Assembly: GCF_902167145.1 (NCBI RefSeq)
Contig: NC_050101.1
Location: forward strand, 111,009,789 to 111,073,788
Source: Zea mays
Taxonomy: Eukaryota > Streptophyta > Magnoliopsida > Poales > Poaceae
Direction: 5' to 3'
Length of the DNA stretch: 64,000 bases
Shown here: one piece after another, positions 11,770 to 21,735 of the stretch
Position numbering within the stretch: position 1 is the first letter of the stretch
How the letters are laid out: each line of letters starts with the position of its first letter
Notes under the pieces: generated by a model
Database searches by the model: none
What the model was told of the DNA's origin: nothing
The model's input: only the letters and a program-made list of their open reading frames with translations
Translations under genes and position numbers: made by a program

Positions 11770-14700
11770 TCAATCCTCTTTAAGCACTATCTCTGCAGCT
11801 TCGTTCAATAGTTGGTTGACAACCTTGTCCATAATGGCTTCGGCCATTTTTCTAATTTCATCGTCCCCCTTCGGGTGGGGGCCCGGAGATGCCTCAGCAG
11901 GTTCTGAGGGAAGAAAAGATACGGCTATATTACTATTACAAACCGAGAACAGAGTTTGGAATTAAGAATTACAGCATGATAAAAACCACTAATTAATACC
12001 TATGTGCCCTTCGGGCTCTGTACTTTTCTCGGCAGCTTCCGCTACTTTTCTAGCATCGTGGATGCCTTTTTCACTCCTTTGAATAATTTCTTGCGCCAAT
12101 TCTCGGCCGCCGTTATCCCAGATATCGGTGAAGAATTTCCCGCCGACCATGCTTGCTTCGAGTGAGGGGTCTTTAATGTCTTCAGTGGACAAGGTAGCTT
12201 CGGACTGCGCTAAGGATTTTACATGCTCGCAGCCTTTTTTCTCCAAAATAGTAGCAATCCCTCTAGCACCCGAAAAAGCGCAGATGTCGCCGCGGCTGTT
12301 CAGAATTTCCTCGAAGGCCTCTGCTTCGTGACTGATCCATTCCATTGGACCTTCAGGATTGCCTCTTGAAAAATTCTCTTCGCTAGAGAATGCGCCAACG
12401 CTGGCGAAGCTGGATTTTATCTTCTTGACGCACTCTATGGATTTAACATAGCATTTTCTCTGGGATGCACGAAGCTCCTTAACACTTATCTCTAAATGAT
12501 TGGCCAATTGATCACTAAGCTCTCGTTTTGTTTCTTCAAGTATACGTTCTTCTTTAGCTCTAGCTAGCTGTTTCTGAAGATCTTTAATTTCACGTTTTTG
12601 AGCTTCGGCATGGGCCTTTGAAGCAGCTTCGTCCTTTTTTACCTTGTCTACCAATGTAAGCAGAATTTTATCTTTTTCCAGAGCTTCGTTTCTCAGTTTA
12701 ATAACTTCTGATCGTAGATTGTTGAACACAATTTCATAGCTCTCGTCTTCGGCACTCTTTTGTGCTCTCAATGCGTTGCTTAGAATTAAACCCTATATGA
12801 AAAAGAGTTCGTATAAGAATAAAAGAATGAGTTACAAATTATAAAATTTCCAAACGTCTAATTCCCATACCTTCAGGCTATTGTACGCAAGACTATCCGC
12901 GAGATCTTCTTTCGTCATAGCACATAAGCTAGCTTTGAGCTTCGAAAACCCCATACTTCTAGCCATCTCCCAGCAGACGGACAATTCTTTGTTGTCTGGG
13001 AGGCAGTATAGGAAATCTTCTTCGTTCGTCCCATTGAACACTAGTGCCCCCTTCGGATATTTCAATTCTTTGGCATAGTGATTAGCTTCAAAAACTTCTT
13101 CCTCCGATAACTTTTTCCCTGAAGCATGTCGCACGATATAATCGTATATTTTGGAAGATGCTTCGGGGGCAGCGGTATCAATTTCTTCGACCAAAGTTGG
13201 CTCTGACATTTTCACTTCTTCGGTGGCCTTTGCAATTTTTGCTTCTTCTGCTTCCAAAGGTATTACCTTGGTCGGTTCTGAAGGCCCGGTTTCAATTCCA
13301 GTCTGTTGCTTCGGAGCTTTAGCAACAGATACTTCAACAAGTGCCTCAGAAGTTTCAGCAGTCTTCTTTGGGGTTGTGCTTGGAAGTTTAATTGTTTCCA
13401 AAACATCCAATACGTTAACCATTTTTTTTCTTTTTGGGGTCACTGTTGGCCCCTTTTTAATTTTTGATACTTCAATTTCTACTGAAGGACTTAAAATTTC
13501 TGATATTTTTGCTCCCTCAGTTGATGCTTTTGCTTCTTCCATCTTTTCTGTCGATGGCGCTTCGGCCAGCTCTTTGGTTTCTGGTAACAAAGTCTTTGGT
13601 TCCTCCAATTCTTTTGTTGTTGGCGCTTCGGCCAGCTCTTTGGTTTCTGGTAACAGAGTCTTTGGTTCCTCCAATTCTTTTGTTGTTGGCGCTTCGGCCA
13701 GCTCTGTGGCTCCTGGCAGCAGAGTTGATTCCTTAGCTTCGGGAGCCGAAGACGTTGCGCTGCCGAATTCAGGCACTGTGGCTAGTTCAATGTAGCGTGG
13801 CCGGTGTGTGAGAACTTTCACCCTTTTTCTCTTCGGCGCTGGCTCACTAGGAGTAGCTGAAACAGTTTCTTTTGTAGAAGCCGTACCTTTCCTTTTCTGC
13901 CCCCGCACTGGATAATGGTAGTCGGGGTACACGAACCCAATTGCATCAAATACTCGGTTCAGTCTTTTCTTTCTTCGGCCTCCGAAGGCTGCTGACAATG
14001 CAGTATCTTCAGCCTTCGAATATATCCCAAGCAATTCATCGCTTACAGTCTCAATGCTCTTTAACCAATCATCATCTGGTTCAACGAACTTGTCCCCATA
14101 CTTGAATGTATACTTCAGCCTGACTAGCCCACCTTCGTCAGTTTCTTTAACAGTTTCTTTTGGCATTTCCCAATTATCCGCAAGAGGCCATACCCTGAAG
14201 GCAATATGTTCTTGTATTAAATCTCTTGTCCCAATAAAAGAGCAGACTACGCCGAAGGCCCGTTGGCATTCTTCGGCTGCTTCATCCATTTCTATCTTCG
14301 GTTTCCGGAGTCCGAAGCGTTGCCAGATGGGGCACATGATGACATCCTTAATATCCTCTCGAACCTTCAAATCATTTTTTACATAGAACCATTCTTTCAT
14401 CCATTCCCCGGGCCATCTCTTACGAAACGTGGGCACGGGACAGCTTGATCCAGAGCGAGGGCCGAAGTTGTAGCAACCAAAGTTGTTATGGTATTGCTCT
14501 TTACCCCAGGGCTTCGTTTCATATAACAATTCATGTATATTGCAAAAGCTTTTTGCACTTGGCTCTAGACCCTGACTCTTCACATCCAGACGAAGATTCC
14601 CATACTTATTATTACTTTAGGGGTAAGTTGATGGAGGTAAACCTGATATATTTTCAGAACTTCTACCACGAATCTGCTTAAAGGGAAACGTAGCCCAGCT

Positions 14701-15068
14701 TTTAAAAAGCTTCGGAAGATAACAACTTCATCATCTTCGGGAGTCGGCACAGTTCTTTCTCCGGCATCTGCTCTCACAATGGACATATCTCGAAAGTATC
14801 TCCCCTTCATGTTTTCAAGGTGACTTTGCCCAATAGTTGATTTTCCGAAGACTGAATGGCTTGGTCGCCATGGCCGGTCTTCGGAATCTTCACCCCCGCT
14901 GTCTGCATCGTAACTGTCACTTTCACCAGTATCTTCAGATAAACCTTCTAAAATCTCCCTTGTAATCTTCTCCGTATTTGTCTTCGCCATTGACTCAAGA
15001 AAACCCAGATGCATCTCTTCAGAAAGGCTCAGCTTCATTTCGGCAGCAACCTTCTTCTTCTCAGACAT
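11770..15068 (-). pseudogene. Antisense accessory gene of copy 2 (Transposase_28-like), spliced, one frameshift
   Basis: Starts at the ATG at 15068 (MSEKKKVAAEMKLSLSEEM). Exons 12871-15068, 12000-12792 and 11770-11903, with GT-AG introns at 12793-12870 and 11904-11999 that are also predictable in copy 1. The N-terminal 160 residues plus the next 200 match the Transposase_28-like region. The middle is K/E/P-rich with a repeated TTKELEEPKTLLPETKELAEAP block. The second exon is coiled-coil-like (REIKDLQKQLARAKEER). The last exon has an acidic helix ending KED. A 1-nt deletion near 14583, relative to copy 1, breaks exon 1. The gene runs opposite to gag and ends about 1 kb from it. Antisense extra genes of this type are known in some plant gypsy elements. 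The biochemical role is unknown. Confidence 0.78.
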
Positions 15069-15201
15069 TCCTTCGGAATTCTTGCCTCTCGCTTCCGAAG
15101 CTTAAAACTAGGGAGGCAACCAAATATTTGTAGGCAGAAAACTATTTGAGCAGGTAAAACGGATGGCAAGAGAGCGTGTCAAATAAATTGCGGCGAACCC
15201 G

Positions 15202-15211
15202 TATTTATAAA
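15202..15211 (-). promoter_or_regulatory. Putative TATA box of the antisense gene
   Basis: TTTATAAATA on the minus strand, about 135 bp upstream of the ATG at 15068 and outside the LTR. It suggests the antisense gene has its own promoter. Inference from position and sequence only. Confidence 0.5.
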
Positions 15212-15364
15212 CCCATTATGTCGGAGACTGGAGGGTCCCATTTGCCAATGACTGTTGCTATTCTAGCAAAAGGAAGGTGTTTTTTCGGACCTTCGACTCA
15301 TAGCCTTCGTCCATTTCGCAATCTGAATTTATCATTCTAACAAATTAATATTGCGAGGGGCTAC

Positions 15365-16030
15365 TGTTGGGGGCCTTCGGCTTCCGAAGGTCCTCAAAAA
15401 CATGATTTAACAATGTTTCTGGAGTAAAGTACATTAACAGGTATCTTCGGACTCGGATCAGAGCCACGGTATGAAGAAGCACAAAGAACACGAAGGTTGG
15501 CGTAGAGCCGAAGCTGTGTGTAGAAGAGCTTCGGAATAGCGGCGGAAAAGGAAACCGACTTAAAGATGAAAAACCAGATTAGACCTCGAAGAATTATCAT
15601 AGTTATTGATAAATGTAAAGGGCATTAATGTAATTTTGCGTGGGCTGCGACCCGTGCCTATAAATAGGTGAACAGTATCCCTGTACTGTTCACGCGGATT
15701 TGGCATTGGCTTTTGCGTCATACTCGTACTTTTACCTTCTTACGAGCTGAAGGTACATTTGTAATTTGATATCATTTCTATTTTTCCATCATAATAAAAT
15801 GGGAATGAGTTGACAATAACACATAACTGTTTATGTCATTTTTTATGTTTTATACAATTCCTTCTTCATTATTATGTTTTATGCTTATGAAGGTATGTCC
15901 TTCATAACCTTCGTCCGAAAATCATTATATCCTTAGGGAAATAATGCTTCGAGGGACGAACGATATTAACATTTAACATTTTGTGTTGCCTTGTTCTTGA
16001 TTCATAGCATTTGAGAACAAGTCCCCAACA
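15365..16030 (+). repeat. 3' LTR of copy 2
   Basis: 666 bp, TGTTGGGGGCC...CCCCAACA, directly followed by the target duplication GGGGT. Differs from the 5' LTR by an AG gap (ATCATAGAGTT versus ATCATAGTT) and roughly eight substitutions. Confidence 0.95.
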
Positions 16031-16035
16031 GGGGT

Positions 16036-16778
16036 ATTTATAGCCCCAACCACCAAACTAGCCATTTGGTGGGGCTGACTGTCATATGGTGCACTGGACA
16101 GTCCGGTGCACACCGGACATGTCCGGTGCGCCAGCCACGTCACCAAAGCCGTTGGGATTCGACCATTGGAGCTCTCTCTTCTGGGCCCGCCTGGATGTCC
16201 GGTGGCGCACCGAACATGTACTATAGAGTGTCCGGTGCGCCAGTATGGGCGTGCCTGACTTCTGCGCGCGCTGGCGCGCATTCAATGCGCTGCAGGTAGC
16301 CGTTGGCGCCGAAGTATCCGTTGCTTCGATGGCACACCGGACAGTCCGGTGTACACTGGACATGTCCGGTGAATTATAGCGGACTAGCCGTTGCAAATTC
16401 CCGAAGCGGGCGAGTTCCAGAGCCGCTCTTCCTTGGAGCACCGGACACTGTTCGGTGTACACCGGACAGTCCGGTGAATTATAGTGGAGCGCCTCTGGAT
16501 TTTCCCGAAGGTGACGAGTTTGACTGGGAGTCCTCTGGTGCACCGGACACTGTCCGATGGCACACCGGACAGTCCGGTGCGCCAGACCAGAGGTCCCTTC
16601 GGTTGTCCCTTTGCTCTTTTGTTGAACCCAATACTTTGTCTTTTTATTGGCTAAGTGTGAACCTTTGGCACCTGTATAACTTATACACTAGAGCAAACTA
16701 GTTAGTCCAATTATTTGTGTTGGGCAATTCAACCACCAAAATCAATTAGGAAATAGGTGTGAGCCTAATTCCCTTTCA
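16036..16778 (-). repeat. SireA 5' LTR, U3-side segment with CGG palindromes
   Basis: Continuation of the LTR at 7908-8470. It contains many CACCGGACAGTCCGGTG-type palindromes between about 16087 and 16590, the same motif as in the SireB LTRs. Palindrome-rich U3 regions are a known Sirevirus trait. TATAAATA on the minus strand at 16035-16042 abuts the copy 2 insertion. The outer edge is CCCTTTCA at 16778. Confidence 0.88.
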
Positions 16779-16808
16779 GAAGGCCGGTGGACATCCCGCG
16801 CGGCTCAT

Positions 16809-16812
<4 letters not shown>

Positions 16813-16899
<87 letters not shown>
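16813..16899 (+). repeat. (CT)n microsatellite
   Basis: About 87 bp of uninterrupted CT in the CACTA-1 5' leader. The matching CACTA-2 position has only a short, imperfect CT tract. A C-homopolymer follows near 16962. Confidence 0.98.
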
Positions 16900-16901
<2 letters not shown>

Positions 16902-17224
16902 AACTGACGCCGTCACCGCGCCCATCGCCGACCACCGGCCTCCAGCGCCCCCCGCGCTGCCCCCCCCCCCCCCGCGTCGTCCGGCTTGCCCCCAGCGTTG
17001 TGTCCCAGAGCACCCCCAAAGTCGCCGCCCCGTAGCGCCGCCCGGCCCACCCCCAACACCGCTGCCCCCGGCACCGCCGCCGCCCTCGAACCCCTCCCGG
17101 AGAGCCGCCGCCGCCCCGGACCGTTGAGGTATATAAATTTTTGAATTATTGAATGTAAATGCGAGTGCAATTGTTAAATATGTGTATAAATGTTTATTTT
17201 CATCGGATTGTTATGGCCGACGGG

Positions 17225-17340
17225 AGTTAACTTTCATGTGATTAGAGTTAGTTTAGGGTGTGATTAGAGTGTGATTAGAGTTAGTTTAATATCACATGTG
17301 ATTAGAGTGTGATTAGAGTTAGTTTAATATCACATGTGTG
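17225..17340. repeat. Short tandem repeats in the CACTA-1 5' region
   Basis: Repeated TGATTAGAGT(G)TGATTAGAGTTAG and TTTAATATCACATG blocks just after a lone GGCCGACGGGAGTTAAC motif. A related stretch exists in CACTA-2 near 62960-63090. Confidence 0.8.
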
Positions 17341-19434
17341 CCTTGATGTTAGGTAAGTATTAATTCTATTATTATAATATATTTAACTTATGCTATTGAA
17401 TTGTTGAATTTGATGTTATTTATTGATTAGATTTAACTTATAATATTAGGTTGTATGAAGGTTTTGATATAGATAAATTTAATGTTATTTATGTATATAT
17501 ATAGTTATTTATGTATATATAAAGTTTTACTACTTACCTATAGATGTATGTGTGACGTTTAGAAACGTGATTGTCTCACACACACTCTTTACTCGTACAC
17601 ACAGCCGCAATAATGGGTGATAGACGTGATTGGATGTATGAAGGTTTCAAGAAGGGTGGGTGTCACACAATTGAATGGTTTGCCAAGACGCAAATGTTTC
17701 TGGACCATGCAGCTGCTTTGTCACAAATAGATAATATTAGGTGTCCATGCAATAAATGTAGAAATATGACGAGCCACACCAAGAGGCAGGTCACACTACA
17801 CCTGTGCTCACATGGTTTTGTGCCAGGCTATAAGGTCTGGTATCTCCATGGTGAAGATGTTGAACGAGCAACAGAAGTAGAAGTTGATGACGGTGAAGAT
17901 GATGTTGATAGGATGGACCACATGCTTGAGGATCTGCAGCCTGAACTGGCCCTAGATCATCATGATTCACCTACACCGGAGGTTCAGAAGTTCTTCAACC
18001 TCCTCAAAGCGTTAGAAGAGCCTCTTCACGGGCACACTGACGTGACCGTCGTCTTATTCGTGACCCGACTAATGTCAATCAAGTCCAAGTTTGCATTTTC
18101 AATTAATCGTTACAAGGAGCTTGTGGATTTGATTAGCGAGATTCTTCCTACGGGTCACAAGATGCCCAAAGACATGTACCAGTCCAAGAAATTGCTTGAA
18201 GGTCTTGGTATGGAGTATGAGAAGATTGATGTTTGCCAGGACAACTGTATGCTTTTTTGGAAGGAACATGGCAGAGAGCAGAAATGCTTAAAATGTGGGA
18301 AGTCAAGGTACGTGGAGCTTGTAAATGAAGATGGTGAGAAGGTGGTGACAAAGGTTGCACATAAACAGCTTCAGTACATGCCTCTCACTCCTAGAGTGAA
18401 ACGTTTGTTTCTCTCGAGGAAGACCGCTATGCACATGAGGTGGCATAAAGATTGTACGGACAGAAAAGATGGGTTAATGGCGCACCCGTCAGATGGTGAT
18501 GCATGGAAGGCTCTTGACAACTTTGATCCAAATTTTGCCAGCGATGCAAGAAATGTTCGTGTCGACTTGGCAATTGATGGTTTCACGCTGTTCAATATGA
18601 CTGCTGCGTCGTATTCATGTTGGCCTGTCATTGCCATACCGTACAACCTTCCACCTGCTCTTTGCATGAAATATGAGTTTATGTTCCTATGTCTTGTTAT
18701 ACCTGGGCCTGAGCATCCTGGCGTATGCCTCAATGTGATGCTTTAACCACTGATTGAAGAGTTAAAGAAGTTATGGAAAGGTGTGGAAGCCTATGACTGC
18801 TTCAAGAAGCAAAAATTCAATCTTCGTGTTGCATATCTGTTCTCGGTTCATGGTTTTATGGCGTATGTTATTTTCTCTGGATGGAGCGTGCATGGTAGAT
18901 TGACGTGTCCTTATTGTGCTAAAGATACAGATTGTTTTTGTCTTAGTGCTGGTGGCAAGATATGTTACTTTGATTGCCATAGATGTTTTCTACCCTTCAA
19001 TCACCCCTTCAGAAGGCAGAGAAAGGAATCTAGGAAGGGCACCATCGTCACGAAGGGACCGCCCAAGCGACGTAATGGGATAGAAATTATAGAAGAGCAT
19101 AGGAAACTTGTCCTTGACGAGAATGGGAAAAGGTATCAAGGTTTTGGTGAGGAGCATAACTGGACTCACATATGTGGCTTGTGGGAGCTTCCTTATGCTA
19201 AGTCATTAATTTTGATGCACAACATCAACGTCATGCATCAAGAGAGTAACTTTTGCCAAGCCCTTATAAATACATGCATGGATTTCCCTGATAAAATGAA
19301 AGACAATGACAAGGCATGCATGGACTTAGCAGTGATATGTGATCGTCCAACCCAAGTGTTAGAGAAAACGGAGGCAAACCAAAAGCTGACTATTGTCTGA
19401 AACCTAAGCAACAGAAAGAGGTGATGAAGTGAAT

Positions 19435-21735
19435 TGTGATACCCAATTTTCTGAAAAGAAGTTAAATGTATTTTTCCCTTTTCTTTCGTGATCTGTGTAG
19501 TTGGGGTTGGAGTTTTTTAGGAAGCATTCACCAATAAAACAGTAGAATACTTGTTGGATTTGTGCGCTGGGGTCGGGAGCAGACGTGAGAGCGAGTTTGG
19601 GCCGTGGATCTCGATCCGGCGGTGGGGAGCCCATTAGTTTCCCCCCCTTAACCCTAGCCGCCCCCTCCCTCTCACTCCCCCACCCCTTTGGCCGCCCCTC
19701 CCCTCTCTCTTCCACTCTTGCAGCCGCCCCAATCCCTCTCCTTCTTCCCCAAGTGATTGCAACGCCACCCCTCAACCCTAGCCCCCCCACCTCTTCCTCT
19801 CCAAGGTGGAGCCTCCCCGCTTGGTGTCCGTCGTGTAGGTGCGAGTCTTCCATGGGAGTTTCGAGGGAGGAAGAAGGAAGAAAAGAAGGAGGAAAGGAGG
19901 AACCCAAGGTGATTTTCGTGATCATTTTGTTGTATTTGTGCTGCAATCCAATTGGTTACATGTTTACCTATGCGATTTGGTAGAGGTGCTGTCCAGAAAT
20001 TTAGTGGGTGAACGAACAGCAGTAGTTCTAGGGATTTATGAGAATTTTTCGTGGGAAATTAGTAGGGATCAGTGGGAGAGTCATGTAGAGCTTTGTCATA
20101 CCTTTCCAACGAGTACTTATGCGCTCGATTTGGAGTTATAATTTAGGAGATATCGTTGTTTGAATCCGGTTATGTTGCTGTCCAAAAAACAGATTTTTCA
20201 GGTGGGTGAACAGCACTAGTATTAGCAGTTTCTGGGAATTTTTCGTGGGTAATTAGTGTTAACCAGTATGATAATCATGTAGGGCTTTGTCTTATCTTTC
20301 CAATAAGTACTTATGCGCTTGATTTGGAATTATATTTTAAAAGATATCGCTGTTTCAATCCGGGTATGTCGCTGTCCAAAAGACAAAAAAACAGATTACA
20401 GGGTTCATCTTGTGGACTGTTTTGGGCTAACTAGATGTTGGAATTTAATTATAAATTGTATACAAAACTTGTGGGGAATTTCATGTAGATGCCTCTGGAG
20501 TTTTTGTTTGTTACCACTGCTGTCATAATTTTAAAGTTATGAAATTATTAAGCAGCGTCGCTGCAGTTTGGTGGGTGTGGGGAGAGATGTAACCCGCGGC
20601 GGGGTTTGAGTTTGTACGTAGGTGCGGCGTCGTTTATGAGCCTGATTATGTGAAAGTGGTGCACTAAGTTGTGTGTCAAAAACAGGTGGTGGACTTCCGG
20701 ATCGTACTTAGGGATTTGCCCGAACTTCCGGTAAAGGCAAGTAAATACAGTGGTGGTTGCTACCGTTTGGGTTGCATCCTATTCCCTGACATTGAGTATG
20801 CATAAGTTTTAATTATGTTAATCATTGAATTCTATGATGAAGTTTATTTGTTTGGAAGTATTAATTCTCAATTGTCTAATATTGTGGATGATCATAATTT
20901 GGTAATGATATATGTGGTTGATTCTCATCTTGGATGAAGTTGAAGTATTTTTTTTTGAATCACGTTATATGAAGTGTTGTAGGCATGACATGCTCATTGC
21001 ATCATCCATATTGCATTTTGAAGTTATGTCGTGATCTTATGGTCCGACTGTACCGGTACATTTTTAGCATCGTACGTTGCCCGAGGAGGGGTACGATGCG
21101 GCTTCATATCCTTAGAGGTATGAAGGCAGAAGTCATCCTTGCATTTGCAGACATTTGCACTCATGAGGTATATATGAAGTGTGACATTACTATGTTACTA
21201 TTGTGGTTTCTACCTGCGAGGTGTGGTGACTAGGTGTGTTGTATGTTGTATACTTGCTGCACCTTCGTAATAAGAAGGTTGTGGAATCAAGTGGTGGTAA
21301 AACAATGTTCTTATGTGGTTAAACAGTTTGATATTATTTTACTTGCTGAGATATGTCATCTCACTCTTGCATTACTCAATGCAGGTACTTGATACATGTT
21401 GGGAATGAGGGGAGTAGCAGCACGTCCACTTTCACTCTCACAATAACGCTGCCCAGGCGTAGCCATGATTTAATTAGAAACTTATTGTCAAAGGAAGTTT
21501 GTTTTTTTAACTAGTCGTGCGCACTAGTTAATTCACTTCATGTCGTATGTTTAACTTCTCTTTGCTAGCCGATTAATAATACTTAGTATGTTTTTTGTCA
21601 TGATATATGTTTATACACTGTTGCCCCCTCATTTATGCAATTTTGCAAGGGGGATGCTGCCGAAATTTTATATATAGATGTCAGAAGTGTTGTTTAGTAG
21701 CATTCCGGGGTGTTGGTGGACCCCGGGGTGTTACA
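19435..21735 (+). repeat. 5' LTR of the Tekay-derived element
   Basis: 2301 bp, TGTGATACCC...GGGGTGTTACA. It includes two diverged tandem blocks of about 190 bp (from about 19990 and 20178), each ending with CTGTCCA. I counted about five substitutions and one C-run length difference against the 3' LTR. Confidence 0.95.

Larger units (their letters stand above)
8471..16030 (+). mobile_element. Gag-only LTR retroelement, copy 2 (complete)
   Basis: 7560 bp. LTRs at 8471-9138 and 15365-16030, flanked by the 5-bp target duplication GGGGT (8466-8470 and 16031-16035). Contents: primer site, gag (plus), three-copy tandem repeat, and a spliced gene on the minus strand. No pol domain was found. It is inserted in the SireA LTR. 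By eye the LTRs differ at about eight substitutions plus one 2-bp gap, suggesting a fairly recent insertion. Confidence 0.95.
6234..16778 (-). mobile_element. SireA: Sirevirus-type copia retrotransposon, 5' part, interrupted
   Basis: Minus-oriented. 5' LTR (7908-8470 plus 16036-16778), a methionine-tRNA-type primer-binding site at 7893-7907 (TGGTATCAGAGC on the minus strand), and a gag frame from 7862 leftward. The rest of the element lies left of gag-only copy 1, outside the window. Copy 2 of the gag-only family (8471-16030) is inserted in the LTR. The right LTR edge (CCCTTTCA) abuts CACTA-1 5' sequence at 16779. Confidence 0.88.

Noticed and set aside
16759..17127. Long frames of alternating Leu-Ser (or Glu-Arg) over the CT run
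   Set aside because: Direct translation of a (CT)n microsatellite; no domain and not conserved in CACTA-2.
19839..20141. 100-codon frame duplicated at 26751-27053
   Set aside because: Both copies are LTR sequence; the identity reflects LTR pairing and not a conserved gene.
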